From the NCBI RefSeq assembly GCF_009696685.2, contig NZ_CP102355.1, forward strand, positions 1,468,501 through 1,532,500: DNA of 64,000 bases. The letters are read 5' to 3'. Made by a program: the position numbers and the translations under genes. Of this stretch, positions 46,085 through 56,125 are shown piece by piece (the stretch's first letter is position 1; every line of letters starts with the position of its first letter). The notes beneath the pieces were generated by a model, which was not told the DNA's origin, did no database searches, and saw nothing but the letters and a program-made list of their open reading frames with translations. Source of the stretch: Paracoccus sp. SMMA_5_TC. GTDB lineage: Bacteria > Pseudomonadota > Alphaproteobacteria > Rhodobacterales > Rhodobacteraceae.

Positions 46085-46119
46085 GGCGGGCGCCGGCAGC
46101 CGCAGCCGACGGCGCCCGC
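46085..46119 (-). terminator. GC-rich hairpin between polyamine and regulator genes
   Basis: GCGGGCGCCG and CGGCGCCCGC pair over a 14-base loop just after the carboxynorspermidine dehydrogenase gene. No T-run. Confidence 0.4.
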
Positions 46120-46125
46120 GAGCGC

Positions 46126-47349
46126 TTACAGCGGGTGGTCGCCGGTTGCATCGATGATGCGCGTGGGCAGGCCCAGCTCGCCCAGCAATTCGAGGAAGGG
46201 CCGCGCCGGCAGATCCTCGACGTTCACCATCTTCTTGACGTCCCAGGTGCCGCGCGCGACCAGAATGGCGGCGGCGACCGGCGGCACGCCGGCGGTATAG
46301 CTGATGCCCTGGCTGCCCACCTCGTTATAGGCATCCTTGTGATCCGCGACGTTGTAGATGAACACCTCGCCCTGCTGGCCGTCGCGGCTGCCCTTGACCA
46401 GATCGCCGATGCAGGTCTTGCCCTCGTAATCGGGGGCCAGGCTGGCCGGGTCGGGCAGCACGGCCTTGACCACCTTCAGCGGCACGACCTCGAGCCCCTC
46501 GGCGGTCCTGACCGGCTGTTCGCTGAGCAGCCCCAGGTTTTGCAGCACGGTAAAGACGTTGATGTAATGTTCGCCGAACCCCATCCAGAAACGCACATCC
46601 GCGTCCTTGTAGCGGGCAGACAGGCTGTGGACCTCGTCATGGCCGGACAGATAGGCGGTGCGCTTGCCCACCACCGGCAGATCCCATTCGCGGCCGACCT
46701 CGAACATCTTGTTCTGCCGCCATTCGCCTCCCTGCCAGGAATAGACCGTGCCGGTGAATTCGCGGAAATTGATCTCGGGGTCGAAATTGGTGGCAAACCA
46801 GCGACCGTGGCTGCCGGCATTGATGTCGACGATGTCGATCGATTCGATCTTGTCGAAATATTCGTCCTCGGCCAGACGGGCATAGGCATTGACGACACCG
46901 GGGTCGAAGCCGACGCCAAGGATGGCGGTGACGCCGGCCTTTTCGCAATCCTCGCGCCGCTTCCATTCGTAATTGGCATACCAGGGCGGGGTTTCGCAAA
47001 CCTTGGCCGGATCTTCGTGGATGGCCGTGTCCAGATAGGCCGCGCCGGTGTCGATGCAGCCCTGCAGCACGGTCATGTTGACGAAGGCAGAGCCGACGTT
47101 GATGACAATGCCGGCCTGGGTCTTGCGGATCAGATCGGCCACGGCGGCGTTGTCCATGGCATCCAGCGGATGGGCGGTGAAGGTGACCGAATGGCCCTTT
47201 TCACGGATGCTCTCGATGATCTTCTCGGCCTTGGAGACGGTGCGACTGGCAATGTGCAGGTCGCCGAATTCCTTGGCGTTTTGCGCCACCTTGTGCGCGA
47301 CCACCTGGGCGACGCCACCGGCGCCGATGATGAGCACGTTCTTGGCCAA
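46126..47349 (-). CDS. Carboxynorspermidine/carboxyspermidine dehydrogenase (saccharopine dehydrogenase family) (407 aa)
   Basis: Rossmann N-terminus VLIIGAGGVAQVVAHKVAQN binds NADPH. IVINVGSAFVNMTVLQGCID, YLDTAIHEDP, ILGVGFDPGVVNAYARLAED and FWMGFGEHYINVFTVLQNLG are typical of this family, which reduces the imine of aspartate semialdehyde and a diamine (putrescine) to carboxyspermidine. The decarboxylase gene lies immediately upstream. Together they give the alternative spermidine route used in many alphaproteobacteria. Length normal (about 400). Confidence 0.93.
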   Translation of the reverse strand: MAKNVLIIGAGGVAQVVAHKVAQNAKEFGDLHIASRTVSKAEKIIESIREKGHSVTFTAHPLDAMDNAAVADLIRKTQAGIVINVGSAFVNMTVLQGCIDTGAAYLDTAIHEDPAKVCETPPWYANYEWKRREDCEKAGVTAILGVGFDPGVVNAYARLAEDEYFDKIESIDIVDINAGSHGRWFATNFDPEINFREFTGTVYSWQGGEWRQNKMFEVGREWDLPVVGKRTAYLSGHDEVHSLSARYKDADVRFWMGFGEHYINVFTVLQNLGLLSEQPVRTAEGLEVVPLKVVKAVLPDPASLAPDYEGKTCIGDLVKGSRDGQQGEVFIYNVADHKDAYNEVGSQGISYTAGVPPVAAAILVARGTWDVKKMVNVEDLPARPFLELLGELGLPTRIIDATGDHPL

Positions 47350-47397
47350 TTCATTCTCCTTTTCGGGGGCTGGGAAAGGGGGGTGGTTGGCGCCTGA

Positions 47398-48504
47398 TCA
47401 CGACAGGCTGGCTTTGTAATCCTGATAGGTGAACTGACGGATGGTGCGGATCGTTCCGTCCTCTTCCTTGATGGCGATGGCGGGCATGGCCACACCGTTG
47501 AACCAGTTCTTCTTGACCATGGTATAACCGGCCGCATCGGCGATGCTGATGCGGTCGCCCACTTGCAGCGGCGCGGCAAATCGGCCGTCGCCGAAAATGT
47601 CACCGGCCAGGCAGGTCTTGCCCGCGATCTGATAGACGTGGTCCCCGTCCTGCGGCAGCTTGGCGGTTTCACGATAGATCAGCAGGTCCAGCATATGCGC
47701 CTCGATGCTGGAATCAACGATGGCGACATCCTTGCCGTTGTGGATCAGGTCCAGCACCGTCACCTCGAGCGTGGTCGAGCGGGTGATGCTGGCCTCGCCC
47801 GGCTCAAGATACAGCTGCACGCCGAATTTCTGCTGGAATGCCTTCAGCCGGGCTGCCAGCCGTTCCAAGGGATAGCCCTCGCCGGTGAAATGGATGCCGC
47901 CGCCAAGGCTGACCCAGTCGAGCTTTTCCAGAAAGGCGCCGAACTCGGCCTCGATCCGCGACAGCTGGGCATCGAACAGGTCGAAATCGCCGTTCTCGCA
48001 ATTGTAGTGGATCATCACGCCGGAGATCCGGTCAAGCGCCTGTTCCAGCCGCGGCAGATCCCATTCCCCCAGCCGCGAGAACGGCCGTGCGGGATCGGCC
48101 AGATCGAAGCCCGAGGTCGAGAAGCGCGGGTTCAGCCGCAGGCCCATGGTGATGCCGCGCTGCGCCGCCCGGGCGCCAAATCGGTCCAGTTGGCCGAGGC
48201 TGTTGAAGATGATCTTGTCGGCGTAACCCAGCGCCTCGTCGATTTCGTGATCGGCCCAGGCCACGGAATAGGCGTGGGTTTCCTTGCCGAATTCCTCATG
48301 GCCAAGCCGCAGCTCGAAGAGGCTCGACGAGGTGGTGCCGTCCATGAACGGTCGCATGAAGTCGAAAACCGACCAGGTCGCAAAACATTTCAGCGCCAGC
48401 AGGCATTTCGCACCCGATTCCGCGCGCAACTGCTGGATAAGCTGCATGTTGCGGCGCAGCTTGGCCAGGTCGATCAGGTAATAGGGGGTTTGCAGATCGG
48501 ACAC
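47398..48504 (-). CDS. nspC: Carboxynorspermidine decarboxylase (368 aa)
   Basis: The GTG at 48504 (MSDLQTPYYLIDLAKLRRNM) follows GAGGA. PLP-dependent fold-III decarboxylase: KCLLALKCFATWSVFDFM has the Schiff-base Lys, WVSLGGGIHFTGEGYP the PLP phosphate loop, YLEPGEASI the Arg/Glu site and KTCLAGDIFG the catalytic Cys motif. Decarboxylates carboxyspermidine to spermidine. Paired with the dehydrogenase gene 48 bp downstream. Confidence 0.93.
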   Translation of the reverse strand: MSDLQTPYYLIDLAKLRRNMQLIQQLRAESGAKCLLALKCFATWSVFDFMRPFMDGTTSSSLFELRLGHEEFGKETHAYSVAWADHEIDEALGYADKIIFNSLGQLDRFGARAAQRGITMGLRLNPRFSTSGFDLADPARPFSRLGEWDLPRLEQALDRISGVMIHYNCENGDFDLFDAQLSRIEAEFGAFLEKLDWVSLGGGIHFTGEGYPLERLAARLKAFQQKFGVQLYLEPGEASITRSTTLEVTVLDLIHNGKDVAIVDSSIEAHMLDLLIYRETAKLPQDGDHVYQIAGKTCLAGDIFGDGRFAAPLQVGDRISIADAAGYTMVKKNWFNGVAMPAIAIKEEDGTIRTIRQFTYQDYKASLS

Positions 48505-48768
48505 GGGAATCCTCGTTTTGCGGCGCCGTTCAGGATCGGACGGAAAAGCCCATTTAGGGGCATGTGCCGGATTTCGCAAGAAAGCGTGACGGGCGCGTGA
48601 CGATGCGGGTCATGGCAAAGGCTGTGCGCATCTGCTGCACGCTTCGCCACGCGCCGAACGCGCGCCGGCGGGAACATGCCTGCGTGCTGGCGGGCTGCGC
48701 GGGCTTTTGCCGGGCGGAAAACCGCTGCTTGCCAAGGCGAAGGGCATGGAACTAACCGGGCAGGAAAC

Positions 48769-49692
48769 ATGAAAGGCAGTGGAATGACCGTAAAATCGTT
48801 TCTGTCCACCGGCGTTCTGGCGGCGCTGACCGTGGTCCCGCCGCTGGGCGATCTGCACGCCGAGGCCCGGCCGCAGGTGCAGTTGAGCGGGGTGGCGCTG
48901 GATGTCGATGACGACAATCGTTTCTTCATGCGCACTGGTGGCACGGTGCGCGACACGATCAGCTATGAAGGCCTGCTGCCCGGTCAGGACTATACCCTGG
49001 TGGGCCAGCTTCATCATCTGGGCGACGGGCAGGATGTGGGCGCCCCGGTTTATGTCTCCTTCGTCGCCGAAAGCGCGGATGGGGTTGCGCAGCTGGAGCT
49101 GCCGGTGCCGGCAAATCGCACCAGCTTCAATATCGACTATGCCGTGCATGTCACGCTGCTGAAGGGGCGGGTCGGCCCCGACGAGGCGGCTGATGCGGCC
49201 GAACTGGCACAGATCGTCGACAATTCCAGTCCCGAACGGGTGATCCAGGTCCACGCGATCCAGCGGGTCAAGGTCAGCGCCAGCGATGCCGCCGACGGCG
49301 ATCAGCGTCTTGACGGTCAGGGCGGGACGATCCGGGCGCGGATTGCGCATGAAAACCTGGTGCCGGGCTACAGCTATACCCTGTGGGGCGAGCTGATGAA
49401 GCCCAGCGGTCAGTCCACCGGCATCTATGCCAGCATCGCCGAATATGTGCCGGAACAGATGAACGACGCGGTCACGCTGGATTTCGTCGTCCCGGCCGGT
49501 TTCGAGGGCGTGCAACTGGTGCCGTCGATCGGGCTTTACCACAAGAAGCGCGTGCAGTTCGACCAACGCGGCACCGTGGTGCCGCTGGCAGATGCGCCCA
49601 ACCCGGTGATGATCGCCTCGGATCCCGATCTGGAGCGCGCCGACAAGACCATCGCCATCGGGGTTCTGTTCGAGGAACAACCCGAAAGCTGA
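48769..49692 (+). CDS. Secreted protein with two VaFE-like domains (307 aa)
   Basis: A signal peptide (VKSFLSTGVLAALTVVPPLG, cleaved near HAEA) and two copies of the VaFE-type repeat: GGTVRDTISYEGLLPGQDYT LVGQL near residue 57 and GGTIRARIAHENLVPGYSYT LWGEL near residue 185. These Ig-like repeats occur in surface proteins and can form isopeptide bonds. No LPXTG or anchor, so periplasmic or secreted. Divergent from nspC. Confidence 0.72.
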   Translation: MKGSGMTVKSFLSTGVLAALTVVPPLGDLHAEARPQVQLSGVALDVDDDNRFFMRTGGTVRDTISYEGLLPGQDYTLVGQLHHLGDGQDVGAPVYVSFVAESADGVAQLELPVPANRTSFNIDYAVHVTLLKGRVGPDEAADAAELAQIVDNSSPERVIQVHAIQRVKVSASDAADGDQRLDGQGGTIRARIAHENLVPGYSYTLWGELMKPSGQSTGIYASIAEYVPEQMNDAVTLDFVVPAGFEGVQLVPSIGLYHKKRVQFDQRGTVVPLADAPNPVMIASDPDLERADKTIAIGVLFEEQPES

Positions 49693-49701
49693 TCCTGGCG
49701 G

Positions 49702-50160
49702 CTATTCGTCCACGATCGACAGGATCTTGGGCAGGGCGGGGCAGGGCAGCAGCTGATTGCGCGCCACATCCGCAAGGGTGTGGTTGTGCAGGAACACATA
49801 GACATGTGCCGACAGGCTTTCCCACAGCCGGTTGGACAGCGTCTGTGCCCGCGACCCCGACACCCCGCCCGAGGCGCCGGCGCCCACATGCAGGGCGCTG
49901 ACGGTTTCATCCACCGCTTCGAAGATCTCGGCGATGCGGATGGTCTCGGGCGTGCGCGCCAGGCGATAGCCGCCCCCCGGCCCGCGCACCGATTCGACCA
50001 GACCCGCCCGGCGCAGCCGCACGAACAACTGTTCCAGATAGGGCAGCGAAATGTCCTGCCGGCGCGAAATCTCGCTCAGCGAGGTCAGTTCGTCGCCCTT
50101 GGCGATGGCCAGGTCCACCAGCGCTACCATGGCATAGCGACCCTTTGTCGACAGTTTCAT
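49702..50160 (-). CDS. Rrf2-family regulator, IscR-like (152 aa)
   Basis: MKLSTKGRYAMVALVDLAIA, EISRRQDISLPYLEQLFVRL RRAGLVESVRGPGGGYRLAR is the winged-HTH of IscR-type Rrf2 proteins. The three clustered cysteines of classical IscR are absent: the region reads VSALHVGAGASGGVSGSRAQ. The only Cys is near the end (LLPCPALP). As far as I recall, Rhodobacter IscR also departs from the three-Cys pattern. No isc/suf genes are adjacent on this side. Confidence 0.88.
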   Translation of the reverse strand: MKLSTKGRYAMVALVDLAIAKGDELTSLSEISRRQDISLPYLEQLFVRLRRAGLVESVRGPGGGYRLARTPETIRIAEIFEAVDETVSALHVGAGASGGVSGSRAQTLSNRLWESLSAHVYVFLHNHTLADVARNQLLPCPALPKILSIVDE

Positions 50161-50323
50161 TCCACCCCTCCGCTTCTCGGCGGCATTGACGAAGCGCAAG
50201 CCCGGGGCTAAGCCCCATTGGCCTGCTTGATGCGTCTTGCCTGTCGCAGTCGCGCTTCCCAGATTGACGATCTAGAGCCGCACCGCCACAGGGTCAAGAA
50301 AGCCCGAGTTTCATAGGAAGCCC

Positions 50324-50983
50324 ATGCCCGAACTGATTTTCCCCGGTCCCGAAGGTCGCCTGGAAGGCCGCTATCACGCGCAGCCCAATCCCGACGCGCC
50401 CATCGCCATCGTCCTGCACCCCCATCCCCAGTATGGCGGCACGATGAACAACCGGGTGGTGTATAACCTGCATTATGCCTTTCACCGCATGGGCTTCACG
50501 GTGATGCGGTTCAACTTTCGCGGCGTCGGCCGCAGCCAGGGCGAATTCGACCAGGGCATCGGCGAACTGTCGGATGCCGCCTCGGCGCTGGATTACCTCC
50601 AGTCGATGAACCCCAACAGCAAGCATTGCTGGGTCGCGGGTTTCAGCTTCGGCGCCTGGATCGGCATGCAGCTGCTGATGCGCCGGCCCGAGATCACCGG
50701 CTTCATCAGCGTGGCGCCGCCGGCCAACATGTATGACTTCAGCTTTCTGGCGCCCTGTCCTTCATCGGGGATGATCATCAACGGCACCGCGGATCGTGTG
50801 GCGCCGCCCAAGGATACCCATGCCCTGGTCGCCAAGCTGCGCGAACAGAAGGGCATCACCATCACGCATGAGGAAATCGAGGGCGCCGATCACTTCTTCC
50901 GTGACGACGAGGCGCATATGAAGCCGATGATCGACAAGGTGCAATCCTATGTGCGTCGGCGCCTGACCGAGAACACGCGCTAG
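50324..50983 (+). CDS. Alpha/beta hydrolase (219 aa)
   Basis: HPHPQYGGTMNNRVVYNLHY, FNFRGVGRSQGEFDQGIGEL, WVAGFSFGAWIG (nucleophile elbow GFSFG) and GADHFFRDDE (catalytic His) are the family's order. Similar to small COG2945-type hydrolases often found next to iron-sulfur cluster genes. Substrate unknown. Divergent from the Rrf2 gene and 3 bp upstream of the HD gene. Confidence 0.88.
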   Translation: MPELIFPGPEGRLEGRYHAQPNPDAPIAIVLHPHPQYGGTMNNRVVYNLHYAFHRMGFTVMRFNFRGVGRSQGEFDQGIGELSDAASALDYLQSMNPNSKHCWVAGFSFGAWIGMQLLMRRPEITGFISVAPPANMYDFSFLAPCPSSGMIINGTADRVAPPKDTHALVAKLREQKGITITHEEIEGADHFFRDDEAHMKPMIDKVQSYVRRRLTENTR

Positions 50984-50986
50984 CCG

Positions 50987-52132
50987 ATGTCGGACAGGCT
51001 GGCCCGGCAGTTTGCATTCCTGAACGAGGCTGACCGGCTGAAATCCGTAAGCCGGGCCAATGTCCTGTCGGATCTGAGCCGTGCGGAAAACAGCGCGGAA
51101 CACAGCTGGCATGGCGCGCTTTACGGCATGGTCTTTGGCGCCAGCGACCGGGCGCTGGCCATGCTGGTGCTGCACGATCTGGTGGAAATCGATTGCGGCG
51201 ACCATCCGATCCATCTGCCCCATGACGCCGATGCCGTGGCCTTGGCCGAGGCGCGAGCAGCACGGCGTCTGTTCGGGATCCTGCCCGAACCGGCGCCTCT
51301 GGCCGGCCTGTGGGACGAGTTCGCGTCAGGTCGCACCGCCGCTGCCCGGCAGGCGTTGCGCATGGATCATGTCCAACCCCTGTTCCAGGTTCTGGGCGCG
51401 CCCGCGCCGCTGCCCGCGCATCTTCAGATCGTGCGGGATAATCTGGATCGCGGCCGCGCCGCGCGACTGGACCGGGAATGGCCGGCGGTGATGCAAGCCG
51501 CGCGCTGCCTGCTGGCGGGCCAATGCCTGCCCGAACATGACAGCGCATCCCGCGATCTGGCCGCCCGGTTGCGTTTTCTGATCGAGGCCGACCGCCTGAA
51601 ATCGGTGTTGCGCGCCAACACGCTGATCGACCGCTCCCGCCGGGAAAACACTGCCGAACACAGCTGGCATCTGGCACTTTATGCGCTGGTGCTGGCCGAC
51701 CAGGCCGGGCCCGGGGTCAACGTCGGCCGCGCAATCCGCATGTTGCTGTTGCACGATCTGGTCGAAATCGATGTGGGGGACGTGCCCATCCATTCGGCCA
51801 ACGGTCAGGCGCATGGCTCGGACCAGCGCAGGCAGGCCGAACTGGCCGCGGCGCAGCGCCTGTTCGGATTGCTGCCCGCCGCCACCGGCGCCGGGTTTCT
51901 GGCCCTGTGGCGCGAGTTCGAGGAAGCCCGCAGCGCCGATGCCATCTTTGCCAAGGCGCTGGATCGCTGTCAGCCGCTGATGCAGAACCTGGCGTCTGGC
52001 GGGGCGGGCTGGGTCGAATATGATGTCGGCTATGCCCAAGTGGAAAGCCGGGTAGGGGTCTGGATCGACCGTGGCGCGCCAGATATTTGGCGTTATCTGG
52101 ATCTGCGTCTGAAAGCGCATTTCGCGGCCTGA
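50987..52132 (+). CDS. Tandem HD-domain phosphohydrolase (YfbR-like duplication) (381 aa)
   Basis: Two similar halves: [28 protein letters not shown]... [16 protein letters not shown] and [36 protein letters not shown]... [17 protein letters not shown]. Both keep HxxH/HD metal motifs. The single-unit family (about 190 residues) is HD_3, 5'-deoxynucleotidase-like. The N-terminal copy is more divergent. Starts four bases after the hydrolase stop. Confidence 0.85.
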   Translation: MSDRLARQFAFLNEADRLKSVSRANVLSDLSRAENSAEHSWHGALYGMVFGASDRALAMLVLHDLVEIDCGDHPIHLPHDADAVALAEARAARRLFGILPEPAPLAGLWDEFASGRTAAARQALRMDHVQPLFQVLGAPAPLPAHLQIVRDNLDRGRAARLDREWPAVMQAARCLLAGQCLPEHDSASRDLAARLRFLIEADRLKSVLRANTLIDRSRRENTAEHSWHLALYALVLADQAGPGVNVGRAIRMLLLHDLVEIDVGDVPIHSANGQAHGSDQRRQAELAAAQRLFGLLPAATGAGFLALWREFEEARSADAIFAKALDRCQPLMQNLASGGAGWVEYDVGYAQVESRVGVWIDRGAPDIWRYLDLRLKAHFAA

Positions 52133-52238
52133 GGCCCAGATCGATTTTCGGCATACATTTGCATACCGGCTTTTCTTTCGGCCGGTTTGCCGCTATAGCC
52201 GCGCAAGCAGCCTTGCAACGCCACAAAGGGGGATATCC

Positions 52239-53453
52239 ATGTCGAAGATCAAGGTCGACAACCCGGTCGTCGAACTCGACGGCGACGAAATGACCCGGAT
52301 CATCTGGGATTTCATCAAGCAGAAGCTGATCCTTCCCTATCTGGACATCGACCTGAAATATTACGACCTGGGCATCGAGGAGCGCGACCGCACCAACGAC
52401 CAGATCACCATCGACGCCGCCCATGCGATCAAGCAATACGGCGTCGGCGTCAAATGCGCCACCATCACCCCGGACGAGGCGCGGGTCGAGGAATTCGGCC
52501 TGAAGCAGATGTGGAAATCGCCCAACGGCACCATTCGCAACATCCTGGGCGGCGTGATCTTCCGCGAACCGATCATCTGCCGGAACGTGCCGCGCCTGGT
52601 GCCCGGCTGGACCAAGCCGATCGTCGTCGGCCGCCACGCCTATGGCGACCAGTATCGCGCCACCGATTTCCGCTTTCCCGGCAAGGGCACGCTGACGCTG
52701 AAATTCGTCGGCGATGACGGCGAGGTCATCGAGCGTGAGGTGTTCCAGGCCCCCGGATCGGGCGTGGTCATGGGCATGTACAACCTCGACCAGTCGATCA
52801 TCGACTTCGCGCGGTCGTCGTTCAATTACGGTTTGATGAAGGGCTGGCCGGTCTATCTGTCGACCAAGAATACCATCCTGAAGGCCTATGACGGTCGTTT
52901 CAAGGATCTGTTCCAGAAGGTCTATGACGAGGAATTCGCCGATCAGTTCAAGGCCAAGGGCATTCATTACGAACACCGGCTGATCGACGACATGGTGGCC
53001 AGCGCGCTGAAATGGTCGGGCGGCTATGTCTGGGCCTGCAAGAACTATGATGGCGACGTTCAGTCCGATACCGTGGCCCAGGGCTTCGGCTCGCTGGGGC
53101 TGATGACCTCGGTTCTGATGACGCCGGATGGAAAGACGGTCGAGGCCGAGGCCGCGCATGGCACCGTGACCCGCCACTATCGCGAGCATCAGAAAGGCAA
53201 CCAGACCTCGACCAACTCGATCGCATCGATCTATGCTTGGACCGGCGGGCTGAAGCACCGCGCCAAGCTGGACGGCAACGAGGCGCTGCGCAACTTTGCC
53301 GAAACGCTCGAGCGTGTGACCGTGCAGACGGTCGAGGATGGTTACATGACCAAGGATCTGGCGCTGCTGGTCGGTCCGGACCAGAAATGGCTGACCACCA
53401 TGGGCTATCTGGAAAAGGTCGATGAATACCTGAACAAGGCGCTGGCGGGCTGA
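52239..53453 (+). CDS. icd: NADP-dependent isocitrate dehydrogenase (404 aa)
   Basis: TCA-cycle enzyme converting isocitrate to 2-oxoglutarate. [36 protein letters not shown] with the substrate Ser, [20 protein letters not shown], and [25 protein letters not shown]. This is the dimeric class usual in alphaproteobacteria (about 404 aa). Monocistronic, with its own terminator. Confidence 0.97.
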   Translation: MSKIKVDNPVVELDGDEMTRIIWDFIKQKLILPYLDIDLKYYDLGIEERDRTNDQITIDAAHAIKQYGVGVKCATITPDEARVEEFGLKQMWKSPNGTIRNILGGVIFREPIICRNVPRLVPGWTKPIVVGRHAYGDQYRATDFRFPGKGTLTLKFVGDDGEVIEREVFQAPGSGVVMGMYNLDQSIIDFARSSFNYGLMKGWPVYLSTKNTILKAYDGRFKDLFQKVYDEEFADQFKAKGIHYEHRLIDDMVASALKWSGGYVWACKNYDGDVQSDTVAQGFGSLGLMTSVLMTPDGKTVEAEAAHGTVTRHYREHQKGNQTSTNSIASIYAWTGGLKHRAKLDGNEALRNFAETLERVTVQTVEDGYMTKDLALLVGPDQKWLTTMGYLEKVDEYLNKALAG

Positions 53454-53474
53454 GCCACACCATCGGATCAGGCG

Positions 53475-53500
53475 GGGCCGGGGGAAATCCCGGCCCTTGT
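53475..53500 (+). terminator. Terminator after icd
   Basis: GGGCCGGG and CCCGGCCC form an 8-bp stem with a GGAAAT loop, followed by TTGT. Confidence 0.65.
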
Positions 53501-53583
53501 CATGCCGTCCGGCCGCGCAAACCCGCTTAACAGCGCCGCGCCGTTCGGCTATGGGGGTGCCAAGCCCAGACTTGGAGTTTGCC

Positions 53584-54252
53584 ATGAAAGCCGCCGTCAT
53601 CACCTTTCCCGGATCGAACTGCGACCGCGATCTTGCCGTTGCCCTGACCCAGGCCGGGGCCGAGGTGGCGCGCGTCTGGCACAAGGACAAGGCGCTGCCG
53701 GCGGGCACGGATCTGGTGGCGCTGCCGGGCGGATTTTCCTTTGGTGATTACCTGCGCTGCGGCGCCATTGCCGCCCATTCCCCCATCGCCGATGCGGTGC
53801 GCGCCCACGCTGCCCGCGGGGGGTATGTGCTGGGCATCTGCAACGGCTTCCAGGTGCTGACCGAATTGAACCTGTTGCCGGGGGCGCTGATGCGCAATGC
53901 GGGCCTGCGCTTCATCTGCCGCGAGGTGACCCTGCGCGTGGCCACGACTGGCTGCGCCTTTACCGCGCTTTATGCGCGGGGCGAGGAAATACGCATCCCG
54001 GTCGCCCACCATGACGGCAATTACCAGATCGACGCCGAGGGCCTGGCGGCACTGCGCGATCAGGACCGGATTGCCTTTACCTATGCGCCCGGGATCAACG
54101 GTTCGGTCGAGGATATTGCCGGGGTGCTGTCCGAAAACCGCCGGGTGCTGGGCATGATGCCGCATCCCGAGCGCGCCGCCGATCCTGCGCATGGGGGCAA
54201 TGCCGGCGGGCGGCTGTTCCAGTCGCTGGTGCGCGAACTGGTAACGGCCTGA
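53584..54252 (+). CDS. purQ: Phosphoribosylformylglycinamidine synthase subunit I, glutaminase (222 aa)
   Basis: Class I glutamine amidotransferase: [52 protein letters not shown] (nucleophile Cys) and [15 protein letters not shown] (His/Glu of the triad). Works with PurL and PurS in step 4 of purine synthesis; these partners are not in view. Start at 53584 is the conserved family start. Confidence 0.97.
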   Translation: MKAAVITFPGSNCDRDLAVALTQAGAEVARVWHKDKALPAGTDLVALPGGFSFGDYLRCGAIAAHSPIADAVRAHAARGGYVLGICNGFQVLTELNLLPGALMRNAGLRFICREVTLRVATTGCAFTALYARGEEIRIPVAHHDGNYQIDAEGLAALRDQDRIAFTYAPGINGSVEDIAGVLSENRRVLGMMPHPERAADPAHGGNAGGRLFQSLVRELVTA

Positions 54253-54316
54253 CTTGAGCGGACCGGCCGCGCGCACTAGATTGGTCTGACCCCACCCGGG
54301 GCCTTGCCGGAGGCTC

Positions 54317-56110
54317 ATGAACGAGCAAGACAGTCCAGACATGCCCGCCGACCGCCGGGCCGGCCCCGGCAGTCGCTGGGGGCTGCGCGGCGCCGTCGCG
54401 CTGCTGCTGATCGTCGCCGCCGGCACGGTCTGGTTCACCAATGCCTGGCTGACGGCCCGCTTTTCGGAAACCACCCGGGTGCGCACGGAATTGCGCTCGG
54501 CGCTGTATATCGGCAACCTGTTGTCGGAATTGCAGCGCACATCCGTGGTGCCGCAATTGCTGGCCCGCGACCCGGCGCTGATCTCGGCGCTGCTGAGCAA
54601 TGACTATTCCGCGACCTCTGCGCGGCTGATTTCATCGCAAAAGGAAATCGCAGCCGCCTCGATCAAGCTGCTGGACGGGTCGGGGCGCACGGTGGGCTCG
54701 ACCGATCGCAACCTGATCGGCACGAACTACGTGCAAGAGCCGTTCTTTGTCGAGGCGATGCGGTCGAAGGATACCGTATTCACGGTGTCATCCTCGCCCC
54801 AGGGGGCGTATGAATTCGCCTATTCCCGCACTGTCGTAGCCGAAGGGCGCACCTTGGGCGTGGTGGTGGTCGGCGCGGATCTCAGCCGGCTGGTGCGATC
54901 CTGGGCCGGAATATCGGACGCGATCGCCGTGACCGACAGTGCCGGGCAGATCATCCTGTCCACGGAACCGCGCTGGCGCGGCCTGACCCTGCCCGAGGCA
55001 TTGGCCGTGCGCTCGGCGCCCTCGGCCATTGCGCGGGCATTTCAGGTGACGGCGGACTGGGCCGCGACCCCGGCCGATGCCTATGTCGAAGGCCGCGCGG
55101 TGATGCAGACCGAAACGCGCATCCCGTTTCGCGGCTGGAAGATGATCGCTTTCACCACCTATGATTCCGTGCGCGAGCGGGTCAATGCCGTGCTGGCCAT
55201 GGTCATCATGGGCTTCGCGATCCTGCTTGCGGCAGTATTTTATCTGCTGTCGCGGCGCGCGCGCGTGGAATCGGCCGCATGGATGCGCGAATCGGCCGAT
55301 CTGCGCGCGTTGAACCAGCGCCTGACGCGCGAGATTGCCGAACGCGAGCGCATGCAGAAGGAATTGCGCGTCGCGGAACAGACGGTTCAGCAATCCTCGA
55401 AACTGGCGGCGCTGGGCGAAATGTCTGCCGGCGTCAGTCACGAACTGAACCAGCCTTTGGCGGCCATGAAAACCTATCTGGCCGGCGCGCGGTTGCTGTT
55501 GCAGCGCGGACGCGCCGAGGAGGCGCTGTCGAGTTTCCAGCGCATCGACGACCTGGTCGAGCGTATGGGCGCCATCACCCGACAGCTGAAATCCTATGCC
55601 CGCAAGGGTGGCGAGGCTTTCGAGCCGGTCGATCTGCGCGCGGCCCTGTCCAGCGCGCTGGTGATGATGGAGCCGCAGTTGCGGTCGCGGACCATCCGCC
55701 TTTTGCGCAACACGCCACGCTATCCGGTGATGGTTTATTGCGACCGTATCCGGCTGGAACAGATCATCATCAACCTGTTGCGCAATGCCATCGATGCGAC
55801 CAAGGGATTGCGCGATCCCGCGATCGAGATCACGATCAGTTCCGGGTCTCACGCATTCTTGTCCGTGGCCGACAACGGTCCGGGTGTTTCTGATCTTGAG
55901 AATCTGTTCGAACCCTTCTTCACCACCAAGAAGCCGGGTGAAGGAACCGGGTTGGGGCTGGCGATCTCGTCGGGGATCGCGGCCGATTTCGGCGGCCGCC
56001 TGACCGCGCATAATGCGTCGGACGAGGGCGGCAGGGGTGCCGTATTCGAGCTGGAGCTGCCGCTTCATGATCCGGCCCGCAAACCGGATCAGCATCTGGC
56101 GGCAGAATAG
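54317..56110 (+). CDS. dctB: DctB-like sensor histidine kinase (597 aa)
   Basis: Two transmembrane helices (about residues 25-45 and 290-310) flank a periplasmic double PAS/PDC sensor (SRTVVAEGRTLGVVVVGADL SRLV). The cytoplasmic part has a coiled coil, the H-box ALGEMSAGVSHELNQPLAAM K with phospho-accepting His, N-box LLRNAIDATKG, and G boxes DNGPGV and GEGTGLGLAIS. This matches DctB, which senses C4-dicarboxylates. Paired with the downstream regulator gene 15 bp away. Confidence 0.88.
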   Translation: MNEQDSPDMPADRRAGPGSRWGLRGAVALLLIVAAGTVWFTNAWLTARFSETTRVRTELRSALYIGNLLSELQRTSVVPQLLARDPALISALLSNDYSATSARLISSQKEIAAASIKLLDGSGRTVGSTDRNLIGTNYVQEPFFVEAMRSKDTVFTVSSSPQGAYEFAYSRTVVAEGRTLGVVVVGADLSRLVRSWAGISDAIAVTDSAGQIILSTEPRWRGLTLPEALAVRSAPSAIARAFQVTADWAATPADAYVEGRAVMQTETRIPFRGWKMIAFTTYDSVRERVNAVLAMVIMGFAILLAAVFYLLSRRARVESAAWMRESADLRALNQRLTREIAERERMQKELRVAEQTVQQSSKLAALGEMSAGVSHELNQPLAAMKTYLAGARLLLQRGRAEEALSSFQRIDDLVERMGAITRQLKSYARKGGEAFEPVDLRAALSSALVMMEPQLRSRTIRLLRNTPRYPVMVYCDRIRLEQIIINLLRNAIDATKGLRDPAIEITISSGSHAFLSVADNGPGVSDLENLFEPFFTTKKPGEGTGLGLAISSGIAADFGGRLTAHNASDEGGRGAVFELELPLHDPARKPDQHLAAE

Positions 56111-56125
56111 GAAAGGATTGGGCCG

